Assembly: GCF_019039035.1 (NCBI RefSeq)
Contig: NZ_JAHNZT010000047.1
Coordinates: forward strand, 1-48,892
Direction of reading: 5' to 3'
Source of the DNA: Citreicoccus inhibens
Lineage (GTDB): Bacteria > Myxococcota > Myxococcia > Myxococcales > Myxococcaceae
DNA length: 48,892 nucleotides
Below, piece by piece: positions 8,165 through 16,785 of the stretch. The position numbers and the translations under genes were made by a program. Numbering within the stretch: position 1 is the stretch's first letter; each line of letters starts with the position of its first letter. The notes below the pieces were generated by a model. That model was not told where the DNA came from, made no database searches, and saw only the letters and a program-made list of their open reading frames with translations.

Positions 8165-10357
8165 ATGACCCGCATACGCATCGGACAGCGCTGGAAGCGC
8201 GAACCATCAGCCCCCCCGCTGGATTCCATCGCCCTGGAGCTCGACGGGGTGAACCTGCTTTCCGGAGCAGTGGAGGAGTCCCTGGCCGAGGTCGTCCCCG
8301 CTCTGGCGGAGGCCGTCGCGGCGCTTCAGGGTGGGACTCGGAGGCTGGCTCAGGTTTCACTGGGAGAGGCACACCTGGAGCTGGTGCTGCGCCGGGTGGG
8401 GGCGGAAATCGAACTGTCGGTGGCCAGCCTCGCCCGCCCGGCCCGCCTGCTGCGCCCCCCGGTCCGCGTGGACACGGAGGAGCTGGCGCGCGCGGTGCGG
8501 ATGGCCAGCCAGCGCTTCCTGGCGGATGTGTCGGTGGTCGCGCCTCGGGCCCTGCCGCCGGCCGTGGCCCGCAAGCTCGCCGAGTCCCTCAAGCAGTTGG
8601 GCAAGGCCTCGCCTGCCCTGTTGGAGCCCGCGCCGCAGCCCGAGCCCCGCCGCGTGGAGCCGCCTGGGGTGCCCGGATTTGGCTTCGAGCTGCGCGAGCC
8701 GCCTCTCCCCGCGACGCGCGCCACGCGAGGCGCCCACGGCGCGCTGGCGCCCCTCCTGGGCCCTGGCGAGGTGTGGCTGGCCATCCCGGGCCGCCCTCAA
8801 GCCTGGCGCGCCCAGGGGCCGCCGTTCCTCACCGTCCTGGAGCTGTCACGGCAGGCCGCCGAGTTGGCCCGCGCGGTGGAGTTGGGCGAGCCCCGCCACG
8901 CCCTGGAGCTCGGCGGCGCGCGCCCCACCCTCTCGCTCGACCTTCGAGGAGGAAAGGCCCGGCTCGGGCCCACGGGCTCCCCCTTCGCGCTGGACGCCCG
9001 GGAGTTGGTGGCGGCCATGTTCCACCTGGGCGAGGCGCTCGTCCTCGGGTTCGCCGAAATGGACCGGGCCCAGGTGAACAACCCGTACCTGGTGGAGCTG
9101 GCCGAGCGCTGTCGCGAGGGCCTGTCCCACCTGAGAGATCCCGCGAAGCCCCCCGAGTCGGAGGGCGCCGCGCGCGAGCCCCGCAGCGCCCCGGGCCGAG
9201 GCGAGTCCAAGCCCCTCAAGGTCCCCGGACGGCTGCGGCGCCTGCGGTTCGAGAAGTTGTGGGAGCAGCGCGGCCTGGAGGACGCGGAGGAGGCCCGACT
9301 GCTGTCGGGTCGCCATGGCCCCGTGTACTGCGCGCCCCGGCTGGCTTGCGCGTTCTCGCGACGGGATGGCGCGCTGCTGTGGCGGCGGGCCGCGGCCCTG
9401 GGCGTGGCGGCGGCGGCGGACGGGCACGCGGTGGCGGCGGACGCGGCGCGCGTCTACGGCTTCACGGGCCGGGGCGCCGGCGCGCGCTGGCTGCATGACC
9501 ATGACGGCATCCCGATTGGTCCGCTCCTGCTGCGCAAGGATCGCCTGCTCCTGACGCTCTCCGAGGAGCGCACGGTGGTGGCCTTCGCCGAGGCCACGGG
9601 ACGCGAGATGTGGCGGCTGGCCCCGCCGCGCGCGCAGCGCAGCTGGCTCACGCCGCAGGGACACCGGGCGCTCTTGGCCACCGACTCGGGCTACCTCTAC
9701 GGATTGGACCTCGCGGACGGACAGGTGCGCTACCGGCTGCGCGCGCCCCTGCCCTTCCATGGCGCGCCCGTGCCCTGGGGGCGGCGGGCGCTGGCCATGC
9801 TCGGACGCGGCTCGCACTGGGCGGTGCTGCTCGCGGACGCGCACACGGGCCAGGCGGTGTGGACGCACGAGTTGGACCTGACGCACCCCTCACCGCCGCT
9901 GCCGCTCGGGGCGCGCGTGTACCTGGCGGGGGAGCGCGACCGGGAAGGGTTGCTCGTGTGCCTGGATGCGCGCGGCAAGAAGCTCTGGGAGCGCGCGCTG
10001 CACCTGGGGCCGGGGCCCTTCGCGCTGGCGCCGCTCCAGCGCGCCGTCATCGTGACGAGCGCCTCGGGCGCGGCCGCGCGCGTGACGGCTTCGGGTCAGG
10101 TGGACTGGCGCGTGGGGGCCACGGGCGAGCCCCTGCTCGCGGCCCTGCCTGCGCGGACGGCGCGCGGCGTGACGCTGCTGCCGGGGGAGCACGTGCGCGC
10201 GGTGGAGCCTCGCGGCGGACAGGTGCTCGCGGAGGTCCGCGCGGGCGAGGGGCTCGTCGCGCTCCAGGCCGACGTGCACCTCAACCTCTACTTCCTGGAC
10301 GAGGCTGGCACGCTGTCCGCGTACCAGCTCGGCTCGCACTTCACCGTCGTGGAGTGA
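8165..10357 (+). CDS. PQQ-like beta-propeller protein of unknown role
   Basis: 730 residues without a signal peptide, so probably cytoplasmic. The first 300 residues are an unrecognised alpha/beta region rich in Leu, Ala, Arg and Pro. From about residue 390 to the end there are repeated four-strand blades with the pattern of PQQ-binding-like (quinoprotein) propellers: alternating hydrophobic strands followed by D-x-x-x-G-x-x-x-W. Examples are SRRDGALLWRR, AEATGREMWRL, ADAHTGQAVWTHEL and LDARGKKLWER. I see no transmembrane helix or catalytic motif; such propellers in myxobacteria are often scaffolds. The ATG at 8165 has only a weak TAAG upstream and is divergent from the HARE gene, sharing the same 98-bp promoter region. 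Confidence 0.72.
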   Translation: MTRIRIGQRWKREPSAPPLDSIALELDGVNLLSGAVEESLAEVVPALAEAVAALQGGTRRLAQVSLGEAHLELVLRRVGAEIELSVASLARPARLLRPPVRVDTEELARAVRMASQRFLADVSVVAPRALPPAVARKLAESLKQLGKASPALLEPAPQPEPRRVEPPGVPGFGFELREPPLPATRATRGAHGALAPLLGPGEVWLAIPGRPQAWRAQGPPFLTVLELSRQAAELARAVELGEPRHALELGGARPTLSLDLRGGKARLGPTGSPFALDARELVAAMFHLGEALVLGFAEMDRAQVNNPYLVELAERCREGLSHLRDPAKPPESEGAAREPRSAPGRGESKPLKVPGRLRRLRFEKLWEQRGLEDAEEARLLSGRHGPVYCAPRLACAFSRRDGALLWRRAAALGVAAAADGHAVAADAARVYGFTGRGAGARWLHDHDGIPIGPLLLRKDRLLLTLSEERTVVAFAEATGREMWRLAPPRAQRSWLTPQGHRALLATDSGYLYGLDLADGQVRYRLRAPLPFHGAPVPWGRRALAMLGRGSHWAVLLADAHTGQAVWTHELDLTHPSPPLPLGARVYLAGERDREGLLVCLDARGKKLWERALHLGPGPFALAPLQRAVIVTSASGAAARVTASGQVDWRVGATGEPLLAALPARTARGVTLLPGEHVRAVEPRGGQVLAEVRAGEGLVALQADVHLNLYFLDEAGTLSAYQLGSHFTVVE

Positions 10358-10369
10358 GCCCGACCCGGC

Positions 10370-11296
10370 TCAGTTCGGCTTGGCCGCCTTGGCCGGGTCG
10401 ATCTCCTCCTCGGGACGCTCCTCCTGGGTGGCGCCCTCCCACTTCTCGCCGGCGCCGAGCTTCCAGTCGGACGGCACATCCAGCTTCCACACGTAGCTGG
10501 CGGCCGCGTCACCGCCCGTGGAGGCGTGCGATGAGACGTGGATGGTCATCTCGATCTTCGCCACCTCCGCCGGCATCAGGTCCAGGTCGTAGTGGCCCAG
10601 GAGCATCTGCGGCGGGAACTCGGCGATGAAGCGCTCGGGATAGTCGATCTTCATCGACGGATCCGCGCCGCGCATCTCGCCCAGCAACTTGCCCTTCGCG
10701 TCGGTGAGCTTCCAGACGGTGTCGAACGAGGCGCTGGTCACCATCTTCTTCACCTTGCCCTCGTCCTTCACCGAGCGCTGCGCACCCCACAGCGCCAGTT
10801 GCAGCCGGATCTGGGGCTTGCCCAGCACCATCACCACGTCCGAGCTGACGACATCCAGGCGCATGCCCCGGTCCGTCGCGGTCCACACCGGCTGGTAGCG
10901 GCCCTCGCGCAAGAGGTCGAACACCTTGCGGGTGTACTCGTAGAACGCCTTGCGGTCCCCCGCGCGGTCGTCCTTCTTCTCCTTGCCGCCCTCGGAGGAG
11001 CGCTTCTCCAGCTCCGCCAGGTACGCGTCGAACTGCTTGTTGCCGCCGTAGCGCGTCAGGTGCTCGTCCACCTGATCGAAGTACGCCTTGAAGAAGGGCT
11101 TCACCTCTTCGCGGTACTTGGCCTCATCCGGGTTGGCGCGCATCCACCCCACCCGCTCCAGGTACTCCGTCTGGATGCGCTGGAAGTCCGCATCCCGCTG
11201 CGCCTCCTTCGCCTTGGTGCTCGCGCTCCGGTACGACATCACGGACGCGAGCAGCACCCCTGCGACGAGAACGAGAACTCCGAAGTAGCGCTTCAA
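10370..11296 (-). CDS. Membrane-anchored protein of unknown function
   Basis: 308 residues starting LKRYFGVLVLVAGVLLASVM, a single N-terminal membrane segment with positive residues before it, so the rest probably faces the periplasm. A helical region rich in Glu, Lys and Tyr (about 30-125) is followed by a mixed alpha/beta domain (about 130-280) and an acidic/Pro-rich end. I do not recognise the family. I chose the TTG at 11296 because AGGAG lies eight bases upstream and it places the hydrophobic segment at the N-terminus; the longer frame (to 11371) would overlap the divergent gene at 11348. It is convergent with the propeller gene, 12 bp apart. Confidence 0.75.
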   Translation of the reverse strand: MKRYFGVLVLVAGVLLASVMSYRSASTKAKEAQRDADFQRIQTEYLERVGWMRANPDEAKYREEVKPFFKAYFDQVDEHLTRYGGNKQFDAYLAELEKRSSEGGKEKKDDRAGDRKAFYEYTRKVFDLLREGRYQPVWTATDRGMRLDVVSSDVVMVLGKPQIRLQLALWGAQRSVKDEGKVKKMVTSASFDTVWKLTDAKGKLLGEMRGADPSMKIDYPERFIAEFPPQMLLGHYDLDLMPAEVAKIEMTIHVSSHASTGGDAAASYVWKLDVPSDWKLGAGEKWEGATQEERPEEEIDPAKAAKPN

Positions 11297-11347
11297 GCGG
11301 CAGTCTCCTATGCGTTCGGGCGGGCAGTGATATGAGATTCCATCACT

Positions 11348-12379
11348 GTGATCCAGGTCGGGGGAACACACCTATTGTCCGTGCCGCTCCCCTTGGAAGA
11401 GGGAGAGCTGCTCGGCAATCCCCAAGTGGCCTGGGAAGCACATGGGGAACCGTCTGACGGCAAAGCGGTGGTGTTGCTGCACGACCTGTCCCATTCGCAC
11501 CTGGCCTTGGGTCCCGTGGAGGCCGGCGCGTACCAGGCCTCGGGCTGGGGGCGGGAGTTCATCGGGCCGGGCAAGGTGTTGGATCCGACCGAGACACCGC
11601 TGCTCGTGCTCAACCTGCTCGGCAGTCCGTTCGGCTCGACGTCGCCCGTGACGGTGGATGGCGCGACGGGTGATCGACTGGGGCCCGCGATGCCAGGGCT
11701 CACGGTGTTGGACATGGCGAGGGCCGTGTCCGCGGGGCTGCGGGCGCACGGGCTGCAACACGTTCGCGCGCTCGTGGGCGTGGGGCTGGGCGGGATGGTG
11801 GCGCTGCGACTCGCGGCCCTGTTCCCGGAGCTCGCCAGCGCGGTCGTCGCCATCGGCGCGGGCCGCTCACTGCCCGAGGGCTTGAGAGAGAAGCTGGGCC
11901 TCACGGCGCAAGTGCTGCGGATGGATCCCGAGTTCCAGGAGGGCTGGTACGGGCCGGGGAACGGGCCTCGCAAGACGATGCGCAAGCTGCGCCTGGACTT
12001 CCTCAAGCTCGTCCACGGACGCGAGTCCCTTCGCCACCGTCATCCCGAGCGCGGCGGGGCCCAAGCAGCCCTGGAGGCCGAGGCGGACTCCTTCGCGGAG
12101 ACGTTCGATCCGCTGGCCTGGGCGCTGTTGTGCTCGGCCTATGCGGGGTGCGATCTGGCGGACTGCCTGCCGCGCATCCGCAGCCGCGTGCTGCTGCTGG
12201 CGAGCGCCACGGATGCCCTGGCCCCCGCCGCCCGAGTCCGAGACACGTACCACCTGCTGAGCGCCGCGGGTGCCCCCGCGCGCTTCCACGAACTGCAGGG
12301 GGTGGCGGACCACGGCGCGCTGCTGGCGGACCCTCGACCGCTCCGAGGGCCCCTCCAGGACTTCCTTCAGCGCCGGTGA
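11348..12379 (+). CDS. MetX-like alpha/beta hydrolase lacking the nucleophile serine
   Basis: 343 residues, similar in length and layout to homoserine O-acetyltransferase (MetX): an early VVLLHDLSHS, a central PLLVLNLLGSPFGSTSP, then a nucleophile elbow, an inserted helical lid, and a late Asp (SATDALAP) and His (VADHGALL) in catalytic positions. In MetX the elbow reads GGSMGGM; here it reads GVGLGGM, so the serine is replaced by glycine (codon ggg). The two remaining triad residues are kept. The enzyme is therefore either inactive as an acyltransferase or uses another mechanism. The start is a GTG with poor ribosome-binding sequence. It is divergent from 10370-11296 (51-bp gap), and its stop codon is one base from the convergent udk stop. 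Confidence 0.72.
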   Translation: MIQVGGTHLLSVPLPLEEGELLGNPQVAWEAHGEPSDGKAVVLLHDLSHSHLALGPVEAGAYQASGWGREFIGPGKVLDPTETPLLVLNLLGSPFGSTSPVTVDGATGDRLGPAMPGLTVLDMARAVSAGLRAHGLQHVRALVGVGLGGMVALRLAALFPELASAVVAIGAGRSLPEGLREKLGLTAQVLRMDPEFQEGWYGPGNGPRKTMRKLRLDFLKLVHGRESLRHRHPERGGAQAALEAEADSFAETFDPLAWALLCSAYAGCDLADCLPRIRSRVLLLASATDALAPAARVRDTYHLLSAAGAPARFHELQGVADHGALLADPRPLRGPLQDFLQRR

Positions 12380-12380
12380 G

Positions 12381-13019
12381 CTAGTCGCGCTCTTGAGCCT
12401 GCGCCGCGAGGCGGGCTCGCAGCGCGCCCACGAGCATCCCGATGGCGATGTCGTTGTTACCGCCGTGCGGGATGATGATGTCCGCGTGGTGCTTGGACGG
12501 CTCGACGAAGCCCATGTGCATGGGCCGCACGTGGCGCAGGTACTGGGCCACCACGTGGTCGAAGTCCCGGCCGCGGTCCTTGATGTCGCGCGTGAGGCGC
12601 CGGAGGATCCGCAGGTCGTCGTCCGCGTCCACGTAGATTTTCACGTCCATCTGGTCCCGCACTTCCTTCATGTGCAGGACGAGGATGCCCTCGATGAGGA
12701 TGATGTCGCCCGGATCCAACCGCTGGGTGTGCGGCTGACGCGAGGACGTGACGAAGTCGTAGACGGGCTTCTGCACCGCGCGGCCGGCCTTCAGCTCACG
12801 CAGATGACTGACGAGCAGGTCCGTGTCGAAGGCGTCGGGGTGATCGAAGTTCACCTCCCGCCGATCCGCCAGGGAGATGTCCTTGAGGTCCCGGTAGTAC
12901 GAGTCCTGATCGATGAAGGCGACCCGACAGTCCGCGAGTGCCTCGCGGACCTTGCGGGCGACCGTCGTCTTGCCGGACGCGGTACCACCCGCGATGCCAA
13001 CGACGAGAGGTGACGACAT
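12381..13019 (-). CDS. udk: Uridine kinase
   Basis: Phosphorylates uridine and cytidine in pyrimidine salvage. The 212-residue length is typical. The P-loop GIAGGTASGKTTVA is at residues 8-21. DQDSYYRDL follows at about 38-46 and NFDHPDAFDTDLL at about 57-69, the family's nucleoside-binding region. PVYDF is also present, and RLTRDIKDRGRD forms the lid. The start ATG has AGGTG eight bases upstream. The gene follows the MNIO-family gene on the same strand with a 63-bp gap, with no evident functional link. Confidence 0.95.
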   Translation of the reverse strand: MSSPLVVGIAGGTASGKTTVARKVREALADCRVAFIDQDSYYRDLKDISLADRREVNFDHPDAFDTDLLVSHLRELKAGRAVQKPVYDFVTSSRQPHTQRLDPGDIILIEGILVLHMKEVRDQMDVKIYVDADDDLRILRRLTRDIKDRGRDFDHVVAQYLRHVRPMHMGFVEPSKHHADIIIPHGGNNDIAIGMLVGALRARLAAQAQERD

Positions 13020-13082
13020 GCCGGCCGCACCTATCCCACCCGACGGGCTGGCGCAAGACTCCGTCGAAAATCGGACACGTTC

Positions 13083-14732
13083 CTACCCCGGTCCCCACCG
13101 GACGAGCCCACGCGCCCGGGCCTCCGCGAGCACGGCCGGGGCCAGCTCCGCCGGGGCGCGAGGCGCCTCGGTCAGCGCCCGCAGCAAGGCCACCATGTCC
13201 GAGGAGACCGGCGCGATTTCGTGACGTCGCCCATGGCGTTGGATGGCGAAGTGCCAGGGCCCCGGACCGGGCCGGGCCGCCACCTGCTGGAGCCCCTCCA
13301 GCCCCGAGAGCTCCACCTCCCCGCCGGCCCACGCACGCCCGGTGAGGTGGCGCCGCAAGGCCCGCGCGGCGAAGACGCACTCCGTCAGGTCCACCGGGAA
13401 GGCGCCCACCCGCACGTCCTCGGCCAGTCCCACCTGCCCCGGGCCCGGAGTCGGAGCGGGCCACAGGAAGGCGTTGGGCAGGAGCGTCTCCAGGGCGACC
13501 ACGGAGGCAAGCGCCTCACCGGGAGCCTGGATCAGCTGGCGCCGCGCCCACGACGCGAAGACCTGCCCCAGGGAGCGCCCCAGGCCATCGAACATCGCGC
13601 GGTACTCCCGCGAGGCCGTGAAGCCCCGGAGCGCCTCGGGCGTTGGCGCGAGCAACAGGCGCGTGAGGGGCCAACTCTGGTCGAGCTGCTCGGCCACCAC
13701 CGCCAGTCGGAAGTCCCGGTCCGCCCGCACGCCCTCGGGGTCCTCGGTGGACTCCACGGCGGTGACCCCGTGGCCCGCGTCGAACAGCTCCCACGGCTTG
13801 CTGTCCCCCGTGAGCGCGGGCACCGGCGCGCGCACCGCGGGCCAGGAGAGCGGCTCGCGGGGGCCCGCCGGAACCAGCCGCCGCAGCCGCCGCAGCTCCA
13901 GCAAGGCCACCTCGGGAGGGTGCCCGTCGCCTTCGAAGGTCACCGCGCGCAGGCGCTCGCAGCGCGGCAGGAGCATCTCCAGGAGGTGGAACAGCTCCTC
14001 GCGGACGGGCTGGGTGTGATCATCCACGTAGAACCGGCGCGACCCGCGACGCGTCACCACGCCGCCCGCGATGTGGAGCTCCACCACTTTGTCCAATGGG
14101 AACCCGTCCAGCCCCGCCTCCAGCGGCAGGCCCGCGGAGAGCTGGTGGCTCAGCAGGTGCCCCAGGTCCAGCAGCAGCGGCAGTCCCGTGCGCGCGTGGA
14201 GCTTCGCCATGAAGTCCAGCACGTGCCAGCTGCCCCGCCGCGCGAGCACCGCCGGATTCTCCAGCACCAGGGGCACGTCGAGGTGGGACTGCACATGGAG
14301 CGCGTGGGCCGCGCAGTCCCGCAGCCCCTCCTCGGTGAACGGCGGCGTGAAGTAGAGGTAGCCCGGGAAGGGCTCACCCTCCTCGTGCCACCAGCCCACG
14401 TCATTGCCCACCCAGGGACTCTTCACGGCATGGGCATGCTCGGCGAGCGCACGCAGGGCCGGGGCGGGCTCGAGGCTCGGCCCCCAGAGGTTGAGGTGCA
14501 CCGGGTGGAAGAGGACGGGCACGTCCGACAGCCGCCGCCACATCTCGGGGAAGAGCGTGGCCTGCGCGCGGGCATCCTCCAGGGAGAGCGGCGCGCTGTA
14601 CTCCACGAAGTCGAACAGGCCCGGCGACGCATCCCACAGCCGATAGGGCTGCGGCACGTCCGAGGCGCTCAGGTTGCTGCTCAGCCCCAGCCCAAGCCAG
14701 GGCAGCGACCAGGTGTCGGCGGCGGGTGTCAT
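13083..14732 (-). CDS. DUF692 / MNIO-family protein with C-terminal extension
   Basis: 549 residues. The N-terminal part (about 10-290) has the order of motifs of the DUF692 TIM barrel (multinuclear non-heme iron-dependent oxidases such as MbnB and TglH): FVEYS at 42-46, VLFHPVHLNLWG with H76, NDVGWWHEEG with D111, LVLENP with E158-N159, LLLDLGHLL with D189 and H192, VVELHIAGG with H220, YVDDHTQPV with D238-H239, and TFEGDGHPP with E267 and D269. Most putative iron ligands are kept, although the usual SxHL and AGH histidines are changed. The remaining 260 residues are a helical domain ending in a winged-helix-like segment (VSSDMVALLRALTEAPRAPA); this could play the role of the separate partner protein of typical MNIO pairs. 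MNIOs usually modify peptide cysteines, but I find no precursor peptide beside it. The start ATG has AGGGA seven bases upstream. Confidence 0.72.
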   Translation of the reverse strand: MTPAADTWSLPWLGLGLSSNLSASDVPQPYRLWDASPGLFDFVEYSAPLSLEDARAQATLFPEMWRRLSDVPVLFHPVHLNLWGPSLEPAPALRALAEHAHAVKSPWVGNDVGWWHEEGEPFPGYLYFTPPFTEEGLRDCAAHALHVQSHLDVPLVLENPAVLARRGSWHVLDFMAKLHARTGLPLLLDLGHLLSHQLSAGLPLEAGLDGFPLDKVVELHIAGGVVTRRGSRRFYVDDHTQPVREELFHLLEMLLPRCERLRAVTFEGDGHPPEVALLELRRLRRLVPAGPREPLSWPAVRAPVPALTGDSKPWELFDAGHGVTAVESTEDPEGVRADRDFRLAVVAEQLDQSWPLTRLLLAPTPEALRGFTASREYRAMFDGLGRSLGQVFASWARRQLIQAPGEALASVVALETLLPNAFLWPAPTPGPGQVGLAEDVRVGAFPVDLTECVFAARALRRHLTGRAWAGGEVELSGLEGLQQVAARPGPGPWHFAIQRHGRRHEIAPVSSDMVALLRALTEAPRAPAELAPAVLAEARARGLVRWGPG

Positions 14733-14892
14733 GTCCGTTCCCTATAGACCCAGCCGCTCCGGCCCGCAGCATCTGGATGTTCGCCGCGCAACGATGACCG
14801 GCGAGCCGAGCGGGCCCCCGACGCCCCGACGGGAACCTTTCTCGCGCCCCCTTGTCGAATGGCTCCGCGAACCCAGACAGGAGCAAGCGTCG

Positions 14893-16713
14893 ATGAAGCG
14901 AGCCGCAATGGCTGGCAGCGGTGGAGTCGTGTGCGCACTCGTCGCGACGAGCACGCTAGTGGTCCTCGCCTGCGCTCAGCGCAATCCGCCGGAGCCCGCC
15001 CCGCCCCCTGCCCCGGCGCAAGTCGCCGCGAAGCAGGCACCCGGGCCTGCGGCCATGAGCGCAGAGAAGCAGGCGCCTGCGCCCGTGGACAGGCATGAAG
15101 CCGCCGCACCTTCCGCGGCGCCCGCTGGGGCGGAGATCACGGAGGCGGTGATCCGGCGTGCCTTCATCGCGAATCGGGCGGCGGGCACTGGCGAGCCCCT
15201 GGAGGGCCGGGGCACGGGCTTGGGGATGATGGGCAAAGGCGCTGGCGGCGCGGGACTCGGACTCCGTTCGCAGGGCTTCGGCAACATCCATGGGGTGCTC
15301 GGGGGCAAGCGGAACACCGAAGACCACGATCCGCGCGAGCCATCAGCGGGCCCCCCTGGCGCGTCACCTTCGCGGATCCACGGCTTCGTCGAGACGACGA
15401 GCGATGCCTTGTCCACCTTCGCGGTGGATGTCGACACCGCGTCATACACGCACGCCCGACGGCAGGTGAACGAAGGCACCCTGCCCGCTCCGGAGACGGT
15501 CCGCGTGGAGGAGTTCCTCAACTACTTCCACTATCGCTACGCCGCCCCCACCGAGGATGCGCTCACGGTCCAGTTGGACGCGGCGCCGTCGCCCTTCACG
15601 CCCGGCCGCCACCTGCTGCGCGTTGGCGTTCAAGGTCGCCGCTTGAGCGTGGCCGAGCGGAAGCCCGCGCACCTGACGTTCCTCGTGGACGTGTCGGGCT
15701 CCATGTCCTCACCGGATCGCCTGCCGCTGGCGAAGCGCGCGCTGCGCCTCTTGGTGGATCAACTGCGCGACGGAGACACCGTGGCGCTCGTCACCTATGC
15801 GGGCGCCGTGCGGCTCGTGCTGCCGCCCACGGGCCTGGAGCACAAGGCGACCCTTCATGCCGCCATCGAAGACCTGACCGCGGGGGGCGCCACCGCAATG
15901 GCCTCGGGCATCGAGCTGGCCTATCAGCAGGCGAGCCGCACGCTGGACGGACACTCCCTCTCGCGCGTCATCATCTTGTCCGACGGCGACGCCAACGTGG
16001 GGCCCACGCATTACGAGGCGCTGCTGGCGCTCATCCAGCGGCACGTCAAGGAAGGCGTCACGCTGACGACCGTGGGCTTTGGCCTGGGCAATTACCAGGA
16101 TGCGACGATGGAGCAGCTCGCGGACCGCGGGAACGGGAACCACTACTACGTGGACTCGCTCATGGCCGCGCGCCGCATCTTCCAGGAGCAGTTGGGCTCC
16201 ACGCTGGAGGTCATCGCCCAGGACGTGAAGCTCCAGGTCGAGTTCGATCCCAAGCAGGTCGAGCGCTACCGACTCGTGGGCTACGAGAACCGAGATATCG
16301 CGGACCGAGACTTCCGCAACGACCGCGTGGACGCGGGAGAGATGGGCGCGGGCCACACGGTCACCGCGCTGTATGAACTCGTCCTGCGACCGGGCGCGGG
16401 AGCGGGCCTCGCCACGGTGCGGGTGCGCGCGAAGCGACCGCGCGGAGAGACGGCGACGGAGCGCGCGTATGCCTTCGATGCCACGGCCCTGGCCCCTCGC
16501 TTCAGCAACGCCAGTCAGGACTTCCGCTTCGCCGCGGCCGTCATGGGCGCGGCGGAGCTGCTCCGTCGCAGTCCCCATGCCGAGCGATGGAGCCTGGAGA
16601 ATGTCCTGTCCATCGCGCGCGCGGCGACCCCACCCGGAGACGTTGAGCGCGAGGAGTTCATCACCTGGATGGAGCGCGCCCGTCCGCTGCTGCACGGAGT
16701 GGCCGCGCGTTGA
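14893..16713 (+). CDS. VWA-domain lipoprotein (YfbK family)
   Basis: 606 residues. A signal sequence ending in VVLACAQ suggests a lipoprotein. Next come a Pro/Ala-rich stretch, a Gly-rich stretch (about 110-135), a von Willebrand N-terminal region with FAVDVDTASYTHARRQ, then a VWA domain with the MIDAS motif DVSGSMSS, a threonine in GGATAM and the aspartate in LSDGDANVG. A DUF3520-like C-terminal domain (GYENRDIADRDF onward) completes the YfbK architecture. VWA domains bind metal and mediate protein contacts; the partner is unknown. I chose the ATG at 14893 (AGGAG about nine bases upstream) rather than 14674, which would overlap the divergent MNIO gene. The shared divergent region is 160 bp. 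Confidence 0.88.
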   Translation: MKRAAMAGSGGVVCALVATSTLVVLACAQRNPPEPAPPPAPAQVAAKQAPGPAAMSAEKQAPAPVDRHEAAAPSAAPAGAEITEAVIRRAFIANRAAGTGEPLEGRGTGLGMMGKGAGGAGLGLRSQGFGNIHGVLGGKRNTEDHDPREPSAGPPGASPSRIHGFVETTSDALSTFAVDVDTASYTHARRQVNEGTLPAPETVRVEEFLNYFHYRYAAPTEDALTVQLDAAPSPFTPGRHLLRVGVQGRRLSVAERKPAHLTFLVDVSGSMSSPDRLPLAKRALRLLVDQLRDGDTVALVTYAGAVRLVLPPTGLEHKATLHAAIEDLTAGGATAMASGIELAYQQASRTLDGHSLSRVIILSDGDANVGPTHYEALLALIQRHVKEGVTLTTVGFGLGNYQDATMEQLADRGNGNHYYVDSLMAARRIFQEQLGSTLEVIAQDVKLQVEFDPKQVERYRLVGYENRDIADRDFRNDRVDAGEMGAGHTVTALYELVLRPGAGAGLATVRVRAKRPRGETATERAYAFDATALAPRFSNASQDFRFAAAVMGAAELLRRSPHAERWSLENVLSIARAATPPGDVEREEFITWMERARPLLHGVAAR

Positions 16714-16785
16714 CGGGTCGCGGTGTGGACTCCGTCTCGGCACCTTGCGGACAATGCCTGTTCCCTCCTGATGGAGCGACCGCCC

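Noticed and set aside
13221-14747. 508-codon plus-strand ORF antisense to the MNIO gene.
   Set aside because: High-GC shadow frame: His/Arg/Gln/Gly-rich, no domain, while the opposite strand encodes recognisable DUF692 motifs.
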